The notes under the pieces: generated by a model | Told to the model about the DNA's origin: nothing | Databases searched by the model: none | Seen by the model: only the letters and a program-made list of their open reading frames with translations | Made by a program: the position numbers and the translations under genes | Assembly: GCA_016281295.1 (NCBI GenBank) | Contig: JAEEII010000106.1 | Coordinates: forward strand, 1 to 17,514 | Length of the DNA: 17,514 nucleotides | From: Bacteroidales bacterium | GTDB taxonomy: Bacteria; Bacteroidota; Bacteroidia; Bacteroidales; F082 | Direction of reading: 5' to 3' | Shown here: positions 1 to 6,733 of the stretch, piece by piece | Layout: each line of letters begins with the position of its first letter | How positions within the stretch are numbered: the first letter of the stretch is position 1

Positions 1-7
1 ACTTTTG
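1..7 (+). promoter_or_regulatory. Possible partial Bacteroidales -7 element
   Basis: The window opens with ACTTTTG. If the base just outside the window is T, this is a TAnnTTTG -7 box, the usual promoter core in Bacteroidota. It would start transcription near position 14, just ahead of the 15-bp repeat array and the ATPase gene at 78. The first base is not visible, so this is only suggestive. Confidence 0.3.
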
Positions 8-15
8 CAATAATT

Positions 16-67
16 TTATTAGTAAGTACTTTATTAGTAAGTGAGTTATTACTAAGTGATTTATTAC
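16..67 (+). repeat. 15-bp tandem repeat array in the leader of the ATPase gene
   Basis: Three 15-bp units start at 16, 31 and 46. Each opens with TTATTAGTAAGT or TTATTACTAAGT, followed by a variable 3-base spacer. A fourth, partial unit (TTATTAC) starts at 61. The array lies between a possible -7 box at the window edge and the ATG at 78, so it would form most of the 5' untranslated leader. TTAGTAA (34-40) and TTACTAA (49-55) also form a small inverted repeat within it. The 15-bp period may allow copy-number change. A regulatory role is inference. Confidence 0.8.
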
Positions 68-77
68 ATATCATACT

Positions 78-1199
78 ATGAACACTCCTTTTGTATTTGG
101 AAAAACAGTGAGCGGTGAGGCTTTCACTGACAGAGAAAACGAAACCGCCAAATTGGTGTTGAACTTCCAGTATGGCGTGAATACCTTTATCGTTTCACCA
201 CGCAGGTGGGGAAAGACTTCTTTGGTGAAGAAAGTAAAAGGACTTGTTGAGAATGAGAAACTTAAAATTGTCTATGTTGATGTGCAGCAGTGCCGTTGTA
301 GGGAAGATTTTTGTGAATGGTTTGCCTCGGCAGTGCTGTCCCAAACTGCCACTAAGATGGAGGAATGGCTGGAAAATGCCAAGACGTTTCTCGGACGTTT
401 CAGTTTCGGCATCAATGCCTCACCCGATCCGACAAATGAGATGTCCTTGAAACTCAATCTTTCGGCGAAGGAGCGTTCTATGGAAGATTTGCTTCAACTG
501 CCTGAAAAAATCGCCAAACGCAATGGCTTTCGGGTGGTTGTATGTATTGATGAGTTTCAGCAAATAGGCAGCTATCCTGAAACCGTGCAATTCCAAACGG
601 AGTTGTGTTCCGTATGGCAACATCACGAACTCACCTCGTACTGCCTCTTTGGAAGTAGAAAACAAATGATGGAAGCCTTATTTGACAACGATTCCAAACC
701 CTTTTATAAATTTGGAGATATCATTTATTTGCAGCGCATTCCAACAGAATACTGGGTAAAATATATTACTGGAAAATTCCAAATGGCCGGCAAGACCATC
801 ACTAAAAAACAAGCCGCTTGGATTGTTGGTCAAGTTGACGGCAATTCTTCATACGTTCAGCAATTGTCGTGGTATGTCTTCCAGCGAACTGAAACCAAAG
901 TCACGGAAAGCATTCTTTCTGATGCTTTGATAGAATTGATCGCTCAATGTAGCGATTTGTTCGAGAGCAAGACGGAGAACTTGACCGCGTATCAGATGAA
1001 CTTTCTCAGAGCAGTTTCTAGTGGCATTAGTTCAGGTTTCTCGTCAGCCCAGGTCATTCAAGAATACAAACTTGGTTCTTCGGCCAATGTGTCCATCATT
1101 AAGAAAGCATTGATGGAGAAGGACTTGATAGTCAAAGAAGGCAAAGAACTAAAATTGGCAGATCCTGTTTTGGGATTGTGGCTTCAAAAAGATTTGTAA
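78..1199 (+). CDS. P-loop ATPase of the archaeal-ATPase (Arch_ATPase/STAND-like) type
   Basis: This 373-residue protein looks like a complete ATP-binding protein of the Arch_ATPase type common in Bacteroidales and archaea. A Walker A motif sits at about residues 40-48 (SPRRWGKTS, with Ser in place of the usual first Gly). A Walker B motif ends in IDE at 157-159. A segment beginning FGSRKQMM (191-198) matches the sensor region of the family. The C-terminal part (about 280-373) resembles the winged-helix and LADPVLGLW tail seen in relatives. There is no signal peptide or membrane segment, so it is cytoplasmic. The first ATG at 78 fits the N-terminus of the family, which starts just before an FxxRExE motif. 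The biological role of this class is not established. The gene appears to stand alone, next to a tandem-repeat leader. Confidence 0.85.
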   Translation: MNTPFVFGKTVSGEAFTDRENETAKLVLNFQYGVNTFIVSPRRWGKTSLVKKVKGLVENEKLKIVYVDVQQCRCREDFCEWFASAVLSQTATKMEEWLENAKTFLGRFSFGINASPDPTNEMSLKLNLSAKERSMEDLLQLPEKIAKRNGFRVVVCIDEFQQIGSYPETVQFQTELCSVWQHHELTSYCLFGSRKQMMEALFDNDSKPFYKFGDIIYLQRIPTEYWVKYITGKFQMAGKTITKKQAAWIVGQVDGNSSYVQQLSWYVFQRTETKVTESILSDALIELIAQCSDLFESKTENLTAYQMNFLRAVSSGISSGFSSAQVIQEYKLGSSANVSIIKKALMEKDLIVKEGKELKLADPVLGLWLQKDL

Positions 1200-1296
1200 A
1201 GAAAGACATCCTCGTTTTTTACAACGACTATAACCATTCGGAAGACCTGGCCAGTAGAATTTGGGAATGAAATGAGAATTAGTTTTTCAGAAATAG

Positions 1297-1328
1297 TTTC
1301 CCATAATCTGAAACATTTCATATATTTG
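1297..1328 (+). promoter_or_regulatory. Bacteroidales promoter for the T9SS adhesin and symporter genes
   Basis: A perfect -7 box, TATATTTG (1321-1328), lies 20 bp after a TTTC (1297-1300) that could serve as the -33 element. Transcription would start near 1335. That leaves only the ATG at 1356, and hardly the one at 1338, with a usable leader, which helps to place the start of the downstream gene. Confidence 0.65.
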
Positions 1329-1355
1329 TGGCACTTAATGACAAAACGAATCACT

Positions 1356-3848
1356 ATGAAACGATTGTTTACCTTGTTTTTTGTACTGCTCCTTGTAGGA
1401 AGTGCCTTTCCTCAAGTGCTTGTCAATGAGACTTTTGAAAATGGGAATACCGTGGGTCAGGCTCCTGTGGGCTGGATTTGTCCCGACAACGGCTGGAAAG
1501 CCGGAATCACCATCCCCGATGACAACGAGGCTCGTGGAAGAAAACCTCATACGGGCGACTGGTACATGTATGCCACCTATAACACCGATGTGTGGATTTA
1601 CAAAGAGATCAATGCGACGGCAGGTGCCTACTATCGTGTGTCGTTCTGGTATTCCACTTGGCATGTCGATCATTTCGACTTGGAAGTGAAAGCGGGAGCC
1701 AGTGCTGATCCTTCAGGGATGACAGTTACTGTGGTGCCTCAGATGGTGGTCGATAACGAAGACTATGAACAAGCTACCGCTGTGTTTCAAGCCACAAGCT
1801 CTGGTCCTTTTTATGTGGGCTTCCATAGCATGGCGACCAACTTCCCGTGGTATCTGTCAATCGATGATGTCGTGATTGAGCAAACCCAGCAATTTAACTT
1901 TGAGGTTGAACAGCTTACGGCTGACACCTCGGTGTATTTCGGTGAGCCTGTCTTTCTTAGGTTCCAGCTCAATAACACGGGTGATGAGTCGGATACCTAC
2001 CAGTTTGTCAATACAGGAAATTTGCCGTTGGAGTTTTATCAGAATGGTGCCGTGATTACTCAAGTGTCTTTGCCCTACAATAGCATTGCGGAATTAGTGG
2101 CCAAAGCTGTTTTGCCCATGAACTTGTCGAATGGAGAGACGTTGCATGCGTCTTTTGATATCACTTCTGCTCATGCGGCTCCAACGCAACATGCTGATTT
2201 CCTTATCACAGCCCTTCAACCTGTCAATGAGTTTCCGTTTACAGAAGGCTTTGAAAACACCACCTTCCCACCGGAGGGTTGGCAGAACATCGCCACAAAT
2301 GGAAATTATGTCTTTGAGCGTTGGACCTATAACGACTGGCCTGCCTGCACGCCTCATGACGAGAGTGCGGGAATGGCTAGGTATTACAGTTACATCGCCC
2401 CTGAAGGATGGACATGTTCGTTGATTTCGCCCAAATTGCAGCTTAACCCTACCAACAACACGGTGCGTTACTGGATTTTCCGTAACTTCAACAATAACAT
2501 CAACCGTCCTGACAGAATCAATGTATATTATTCTCCGACGACTAACACTGCTGATGGCACTTTGCTTGGTACCGTGCACCGCAACACCATGATGGAGCCT
2601 GTGGTGGGAGAGGTGAGCGATTGGTACGAATACAGCTACACCTTCGACAGCCCAGAAGGCTATGGCTTTGTCATCTTTGAAGCTGTGAGCGGCTATGGCT
2701 GGAATCTCTGCATCGACGATGTTTATGTCAATGTCACCTCAGTGGACAACAATCCTCCTGCCATCGTCTCGCTCCAAGGTACCCAGACCTGGGCCGACAC
2801 AGAGATGGATCTCACGTTGAGGGTGTATGACGAATCGGATGTGCCTGACCAAATCCAAGCCACCTATACGATTGAAGGACAGTCGTATGACATCATATTA
2901 AACAAAACTTCAAAAGCCAATTACGACTATTTTGCGACTTTGCCCGCTCAACCCAATCACACAACAGCTACAATCGTTTTCCATTTGGCTGATGAACTCG
3001 GTCACACAGCCGATTCCGACCCATACGAGCTGCATTGGGATTGGCAAGCACCGATACTCCTCGAAGGCTTCGAAGGTGATCAGTTCCCTCCAGAGGGCTG
3101 GTCTTTGGAATCGCTTAATATGAGTTGGTTTACATGGTACAGAGCAAAGGCCGAGTGGGCTAGCAACTGGTTTGGCGATGAATATTACGTGGTGCCGCCA
3201 CAAGGGGAGAGACAAGCCGCTCTCGAATGGGATGAGTCGGAAGAATGGGGGCCTCAGGATGAGTCGCTGGTCACGCCGTTGATCACCCTCGATCGTCCGG
3301 CAGTGCTGACCTTCGAGACCTCCTGCCAATATGGTGTCGCGCAATATCAAGACCATTACAAAGTGGATGTTCTGAATACCAATACGGGTTCATGGACCAC
3401 ACTGTGGGATGCTGTGGATCTGTCTCAATACCTGAACAATTATTCGGAGCCTGTCAGTATCGATTTGTCGCAATTCCAAGGAACGAACATCAGACTGAGA
3501 TGGCGAGGCCATAACAATGGGAGCGACGTCTTGACCTACTCGTGGTTCATCGATGACGTGAGAGTCATCGCCACCGACACTACCGACGTGAATGTCGGCG
3601 AAATGATGCTCAGCGATAATAGCGTGAACCTCTATCCGAATCCCGTTAAGGATCAGCTGCATATCGTCTCCAAGACGATGATACGTCAGATGGTTTTGCT
3701 CGCAGCAAATGGAGTGATAGTCGAAAATAAAAAAGTTGATGACTATACTTTGGATTATACTTTGGAAGGATATTCCAAAGGTGTCTATGTGCTGCGTCTC
3801 GTCACCGATTCAGGGGTGATTACGAAAAAAGTTGTGCTGAGTGAATAG
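1356..3848 (+). CDS. T9SS-exported multidomain protein with choice-of-anchor J/cleaved-adhesin modules
   Basis: The 830-residue protein starts with a Sec signal peptide (MKRLFTLFFVLLLVGSAFPQ). Three jelly-roll modules of the choice-of-anchor J/cleaved-adhesin type follow at about residues 20-175, 292-460 and 566-740. Each opens with (T/G)FE...P.GW and closes with IDDVxV. Between them lie a CARDB-like segment (about 185-285) and an Ig-like segment (about 465-560). The last 80 residues are a type IX secretion sorting domain with YPNP at 760-763 and a beta-rich end. The family is exported across the outer membrane by T9SS and may be anchored to the surface; such modules often bind proteins or glycans, as in gingipain hemagglutinin regions. 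No protease domain is visible. An in-frame ATG at 1272 lies upstream of the promoter, and the ATG at 1338 would be nearly leaderless, so 1356 is preferred. The gene ends overlapping the symporter start. Confidence 0.85.
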   Translation: MKRLFTLFFVLLLVGSAFPQVLVNETFENGNTVGQAPVGWICPDNGWKAGITIPDDNEARGRKPHTGDWYMYATYNTDVWIYKEINATAGAYYRVSFWYSTWHVDHFDLEVKAGASADPSGMTVTVVPQMVVDNEDYEQATAVFQATSSGPFYVGFHSMATNFPWYLSIDDVVIEQTQQFNFEVEQLTADTSVYFGEPVFLRFQLNNTGDESDTYQFVNTGNLPLEFYQNGAVITQVSLPYNSIAELVAKAVLPMNLSNGETLHASFDITSAHAAPTQHADFLITALQPVNEFPFTEGFENTTFPPEGWQNIATNGNYVFERWTYNDWPACTPHDESAGMARYYSYIAPEGWTCSLISPKLQLNPTNNTVRYWIFRNFNNNINRPDRINVYYSPTTNTADGTLLGTVHRNTMMEPVVGEVSDWYEYSYTFDSPEGYGFVIFEAVSGYGWNLCIDDVYVNVTSVDNNPPAIVSLQGTQTWADTEMDLTLRVYDESDVPDQIQATYTIEGQSYDIILNKTSKANYDYFATLPAQPNHTTATIVFHLADELGHTADSDPYELHWDWQAPILLEGFEGDQFPPEGWSLESLNMSWFTWYRAKAEWASNWFGDEYYVVPPQGERQAALEWDESEEWGPQDESLVTPLITLDRPAVLTFETSCQYGVAQYQDHYKVDVLNTNTGSWTTLWDAVDLSQYLNNYSEPVSIDLSQFQGTNIRLRWRGHNNGSDVLTYSWFIDDVRVIATDTTDVNVGEMMLSDNSVNLYPNPVKDQLHIVSKTMIRQMVLLAANGVIVENKKVDDYTLDYTLEGYSKGVYVLRLVTDSGVITKKVVLSE

Positions 3849-5115
3849 GGACGCATCAAATAGAAAACGCTTCCCACTTTATGCCAAGATAGTTCTCGGC
3901 ATGATTCTCGGTGTGGCTCTTGGATTGTTGGGCTCTTCTTTGCATTTCGAGACTTTCGTCCATCATTGGATAGGACCTTGGGGGACGATTTTCCTGCGGT
4001 TGTTGAAGTTGATTGCCGTGCCGCTGGTGTTGGTTTCCTTGATTATCGGCGTGGTTAATCTGAAAGATATCAAGAGCCTCTCGAAGATAGGATTGAAGAC
4101 TATCTTGATTTATGTCTGCACCACCATCATCGCCGTGAGCATTGGGTTGACGGCAGTGAGTCTTGTGAAGCCTGGACAGTATTTCCCGAAGGATAAGCAA
4201 TCAGAGTTCATGCAACGTTATGAGCAGTCGGTGACCCAGCGTGAGGCCGACATGCAGCAGATGCAGGATCAGTCGCCCTTGCAGTTTCTGGTGGATGTGG
4301 TGCCTGAGAATGCCTTCATGGCCTTTGGCGACAATTCAAAGATGCTGCAAATCATCTTTTTCGCTTTGCTTTTTGGCGTGGCCATCGTGTGTGTGGGTCC
4401 TTCCAAGACGGGCTCCATCGTGCGGTTTTTCAACCAACTGAATTTAGTGCTGCTGAAGATCATCGACTTCATCATGGCTTTCGCTCCCATCGGGGTCTTT
4501 GCCTTGATGGCCGACTTGATTGTCTCGTATTCTGGTGACATCGGTATTTTCTCCTCGTTGGGATTGTATGCCTTGACCGTCATTATGGCCTTGGCGTTCA
4601 TCAGTTTCGTGATGTATCCGCTCATTTTGAAGTTGTTCACTAAGAAAACGCTGAAACAGTTTTTCAAAGCCGCATTCCCGGTTCAGATGCTGGCGTTTTC
4701 TACCAGCTCCAGTGCTGCCACTTTGCCTTTGACTATGGAGCGCACCCAGAAGCACCTGGGTGTGTCGGAGCAGGTCTCCTCGTTTGTGTTGCCAGTTGGT
4801 GTGACCATCAACATGGATGGCACTAGTTGTTACCAGGCTGTGGCGGCTGTGTTCTTGGCACAAGTGTTGGGCTTGGACTTGACTTTTGGGCAGATGCTGT
4901 TGATTTTGGCCACGGCCACCATCTCGTCCATCGGCACTCCTGGAATCCCAGGAGGCTCCATCGTGATGCTGATGATTGTCTTGGATTCCGTAGGCATTCC
5001 CGTGGAGGGCTTGGCTTTGATTTTGGGCATTGACCGTCCTTTGGACATGCTCCGTACGGTAGTGAACGTCACCGGCGACATGACGGTGGCGAGCGTGGTG
5101 GAAGAGGAGAGGTGA
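3841..5115 (+). CDS. Dicarboxylate/amino acid:cation symporter (SDF family), probably acidic amino acid type
   Basis: The 424-residue inner-membrane protein has the SDF (sodium:dicarboxylate symporter, glutamate transporter-like) pattern with about eight hydrophobic segments and two re-entrant loops. Visible motifs are the serine-rich loop STSSSA (287-292), NMDGT (324-328), the second hairpin SIGTPGIPGG, and the last helix with GID (396-398), LDMLRT (401-406) and NVTGD (409-413). Asp402 and Arg405 match the residues that bind the substrate amino group and side-chain carboxylate in GltPh. This favours aspartate or glutamate uptake over C4-dicarboxylates; that choice is inference. The GTG at 3841 is the only upstream start that keeps transmembrane segment 1, because a stop codon in the same frame precedes it directly. 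It overlaps the previous gene by 8 bases, which suggests translational coupling. Confidence 0.9.
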   Translation: MNRDASNRKRFPLYAKIVLGMILGVALGLLGSSLHFETFVHHWIGPWGTIFLRLLKLIAVPLVLVSLIIGVVNLKDIKSLSKIGLKTILIYVCTTIIAVSIGLTAVSLVKPGQYFPKDKQSEFMQRYEQSVTQREADMQQMQDQSPLQFLVDVVPENAFMAFGDNSKMLQIIFFALLFGVAIVCVGPSKTGSIVRFFNQLNLVLLKIIDFIMAFAPIGVFALMADLIVSYSGDIGIFSSLGLYALTVIMALAFISFVMYPLILKLFTKKTLKQFFKAAFPVQMLAFSTSSSAATLPLTMERTQKHLGVSEQVSSFVLPVGVTINMDGTSCYQAVAAVFLAQVLGLDLTFGQMLLILATATISSIGTPGIPGGSIVMLMIVLDSVGIPVEGLALILGIDRPLDMLRTVVNVTGDMTVASVVEEER

Positions 5116-5207
5116 AAGGTTCCTTCTCGAAATTGTTGTTCTGCCGTTAGGGATTTCTTTCTGGGAGAGATATTTTTATGTTATAAAAAATGGGGAAAGG
5201 CTCTTTT

Positions 5208-5219
5208 CCTGACTTTGAC
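5208..5219 (+). repeat. Left 12-bp inverted repeat of the IS remnant
   Basis: CCTGACTTTGAC, the perfect inverted match of 5684-5695. Its last nine bases double as transposase coding sequence (..DFD.. region), which points to a deletion at short homology. Confidence 0.65.
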
Positions 5220-5683
5220 CCCTCGGACGAGCTCCGCCAGAACGGGTTCTCCAAGTACGGCAAGACCGCAGAGTTGCAAGGCGTCCTCGGCCTGCTGGTG
5301 AGCGAGGACGGATACCCGCTTTCCTACTCCATCTTCAACGGGAAGCAGTACAAGGGCTACACGATGATACCGATCATCGACGACTTTGTCCGGCGGTTCT
5401 CGCTGACAGACTTCATCGTGGTGGCCGATGCGGGTCTCATGAGCGAGGCCAACGTGAGGCTTCTCGAGGAGGCCGGCTACAAGTACGTCATCGGCACCCG
5501 CATCCGCAAGGAGTCGGGCATCCCGATGAGTGTTGACAAGGTGCTAAGCGTCGCAAAAACCATCACAACCATCCGCTTGCGCCAACCCAACGGAGAACTA
5601 TATACTGAAACACTCTATACCACACCTCAGCAGAAGGCTAATAGATCCCTAATTGAACCAAATTGTGGGCAGGGTGCCTCATT

Positions 5684-5695
5684 GTCAAAGTCAGG
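5684..5695 (-). repeat. Right 12-bp inverted repeat of the IS remnant
   Basis: GTCAAAGTCAGG, the reverse complement of 5208-5219. It lies about 45 bases after the last recognisable transposase codons, the place expected for an IS right end. AT-rich DNA follows immediately. Confidence 0.65.
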
Positions 5696-5806
5696 TATTA
5701 TTTTTAAATTAATAATAACTATTTCATTACTTGTAATATAGATTATTTTTTATAATAAGTGGAAAATTATTCATATATTATATTATATGATTAAAAAATA
5801 AATTTA
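5696..5806. other. AT-rich spacer between the IS remnant and the HEPN cassette
   Basis: This stretch is very AT-rich, with runs such as TATATTATATTATATGA, and contains no gene. The shift in composition starts right at the right IS repeat and continues into the HEPN pair, which suggests an insertion boundary. I see no terminator or RNA gene here. Confidence 0.6.
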
Positions 5807-5814
5807 TATCTTTG
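5807..5814 (+). promoter_or_regulatory. Bacteroidales -7 element for the HEPN pair
   Basis: TATCTTTG is a perfect TAnnTTTG -7 box followed by CAGCG. It would start transcription near 5821, giving a leader of about 30 bases before the ATG at 5852. No convincing -33 element is visible in the AT-rich upstream DNA. Confidence 0.7.
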
Positions 5815-5851
5815 CAGCGTATATTCAATAATAGAATAATTTAGTTTAGTG

Positions 5852-6265
5852 ATGATGAGTTACCTTATTAATAAATCAATAATTTTACAATCAGCTTCGT
5901 TGTTGTTACACAATCATTGTTTGTTTCCAGCAGTTGCCCATGGGGCATATTATAGTTGCTACCAAATGATGAAGCATATTTGGTTATACGCTATGGGAAA
6001 ATCAGAACTTGATTTGAATGCCAATAGCGGCAGGTCAATCATGGGATCTCATGAGTATTTGACAAATGAGGTCATTAGATTTGTGGGAGAATCAAACCAA
6101 AGAAACGCTACTTCGGATTCGAGATTGTTGAGAAATACCATCCCCCAATTGAAGAGATTGCGCACCGATGCTGATTACAATGACGCTGAATTTGATTTTT
6201 CAAAAAGCTTGTCCTCTATTAATTTGTTAAACCAGATTATTCCCGTTTTAAAGAAATATCAATGA
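5852..6265 (+). CDS. HEPN domain-containing protein
   Basis: The 137-residue helical protein has the layout of small HEPN proteins: a first helix (about 5-25, ending in a short hydrophobic stretch), an AYYSCYQMMKH helix (32-42), a GSHEYL motif (65-70), and a final LKRLRTDADYND motif (100-111) followed by a C-terminal helix. The RxxADY block is typical of the PF05168-like HEPN group often encoded next to a partner protein. The RX4-6H ribonuclease motif is not complete: Arg104 is followed by Tyr109 rather than His, so RNase activity is uncertain. A GTG at 5849 and ATGs at 5852 and 5855 are possible starts; the ATGs are preferred. It shares ATGA with the next gene (4-base overlap), so the two are co-translated. 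The base composition is AT-rich compared with the flanking genes. Confidence 0.75.
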   Translation: MMSYLINKSIILQSASLLLHNHCLFPAVAHGAYYSCYQMMKHIWLYAMGKSELDLNANSGRSIMGSHEYLTNEVIRFVGESNQRNATSDSRLLRNTIPQLKRLRTDADYNDAEFDFSKSLSSINLLNQIIPVLKKYQ

Positions 6266-6615
6266 TGGATTCTAAATTATTTGTTATTAAAGAATTGGAG
6301 ATGATGGTAAGTCATTTCCCTGAGACCAAAGTTAGTTATGGGTTTGATGAGAAGGCATTGGTTCATGTTGTTGAAATACTTCCACAAGAAGTTTATTACC
6401 AAGATGGTTCCTATTTAATATGGGAAAACGACTTTTTTGAGCGTTTTATCGCTTCTTATCCATCCGAAAATATCTGCTTTGTTACAGAAAATGCAATTCC
6501 TGGAGTCGATGATCCGATTTATGAAAAAGAAGGGGTGGCCTATAAAAAAGATTATATTCCAATAGATGGAATGGAGATTCATTCCGTTGCAACATCCTTG
6601 TCTGCTTCCACTTGA
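6262..6615 (+). CDS. Unrecognised small acidic protein, partner of the HEPN protein
   Basis: The 117-residue protein begins at ATG 6262 inside the HEPN stop (ATGA); a second ATG at 6265 is also possible. It is acidic, has no signal peptide or membrane segment, and I do not recognise the family. Visible features are an N-terminal helix (LFVIKELEMMV), beta-like segments around ALVHVVEILP and DGSYLIWENDFFERFIASYP, and a stretch ENICFVTENAIPGVDDPIY. There is no minimal nucleotidyltransferase motif (GSxxxG with paired Asp), so it is not a plain MNT antitoxin. The tight overlap with a HEPN gene suggests a dedicated binding partner or antitoxin; this is inference from order alone. Codon use is AT-rich like its neighbour. 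Confidence 0.7.
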   Translation: MMDSKLFVIKELEMMVSHFPETKVSYGFDEKALVHVVEILPQEVYYQDGSYLIWENDFFERFIASYPSENICFVTENAIPGVDDPIYEKEGVAYKKDYIPIDGMEIHSVATSLSAST

Positions 6616-6676
6616 AAGGTAATCTGAATCGTTTGATCCATAAGTTCTGCTGAGTATAGATTTTTATTTTTTTCCG

Positions 6677-6709
6677 AAATACATGTTTTTATTATTGAAA
6701 TATGTATTT
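6677..6709. repeat. Inverted repeat over the sialidase promoter
   Basis: AAATACAT (6677-6684) and ATGTATTT (6702-6709) are exact 8-base inverted arms separated by 17 bases. The right arm overlaps the -7 box. It could be an operator for a dimeric regulator, or chance in AT-rich DNA. Confidence 0.4.
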
Positions 6710-6712
6710 TTG
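6705..6712 (+). promoter_or_regulatory. Bacteroidales -7 element for the sialidase gene
   Basis: TATTTTTG fits TAnnTTTG and lies 21 bases before the sialidase ATG at 6734. Transcription would start near 6719. The -33 region is not clear. Confidence 0.6.
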
Positions 6713-6733
6713 TCAAAAATATAAAACCTAGCC

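Larger units (their letters stand above)
5208..5695. mobile_element. Internally deleted insertion-sequence remnant bounded by 12-bp inverted repeats
   Basis: CCTGACTTTGAC at 5208-5219 and its exact reverse complement at 5684-5695 enclose the transposase fragment, giving a 488-bp unit. No clear target-site duplication can be seen next to either end: the left flank ends CTCTTTT and the right flank starts TATTATT. The right repeat follows the transposase C-terminal remnant and so looks like a true IS end. The left repeat merges directly into transposase codons, as expected if the 5' part of the element was deleted. Confidence 0.6.
5190..5741 (+). pseudogene. Remnant of an IS1634-like (IS4 superfamily) DDE transposase
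   Basis: The open frame of 183 codons holds only parts of a transposase. From the FDPSDELRQNGFSKYGK region to VADAGLMSEANVRLLEEAGY and VIGTRIRKES it matches the middle of IS1634-type transposases, including the second catalytic Asp in the VVADAG strand. The N-terminal third is absent. After about position 5522 the text jumps to VDKVLSVAKTITTIRLRQ and TLYTTPQQKA, which resembles the extreme C-terminus of such transposases, so a large internal block is missing as well. The GC-rich middle (about 5215-5520) differs from the flanks. The tail after about 5640 is probably non-coding. The product cannot be a working transposase. The family name is from recall of motifs, not a search. Confidence 0.75.

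Noticed and set aside
1200..1271. A short open stretch after the ATPase stop (KDILVFYNDY... to IWE and TGA) that reads like coding sequence in the -1 frame.
   Set aside because: It is only about 24 codons, has no start, and ATPases of this type normally end at LWLQKDL-like tails. It could be a remnant of a lost gene, but nothing supports it.
2094..2579. Minus-strand open frame of 161 codons inside the T9SS protein gene.
   Set aside because: Shadow of the clearly coding plus strand; no recognisable domain, no promoter.
3743..3772. Doubled ATACTTTGGA, resembling promoter -7 boxes upstream of the symporter.
   Set aside because: The spacing TA-n-TTTG is wrong (one base instead of two). The bases encode a repeated DYTL in the conserved T9SS tail.
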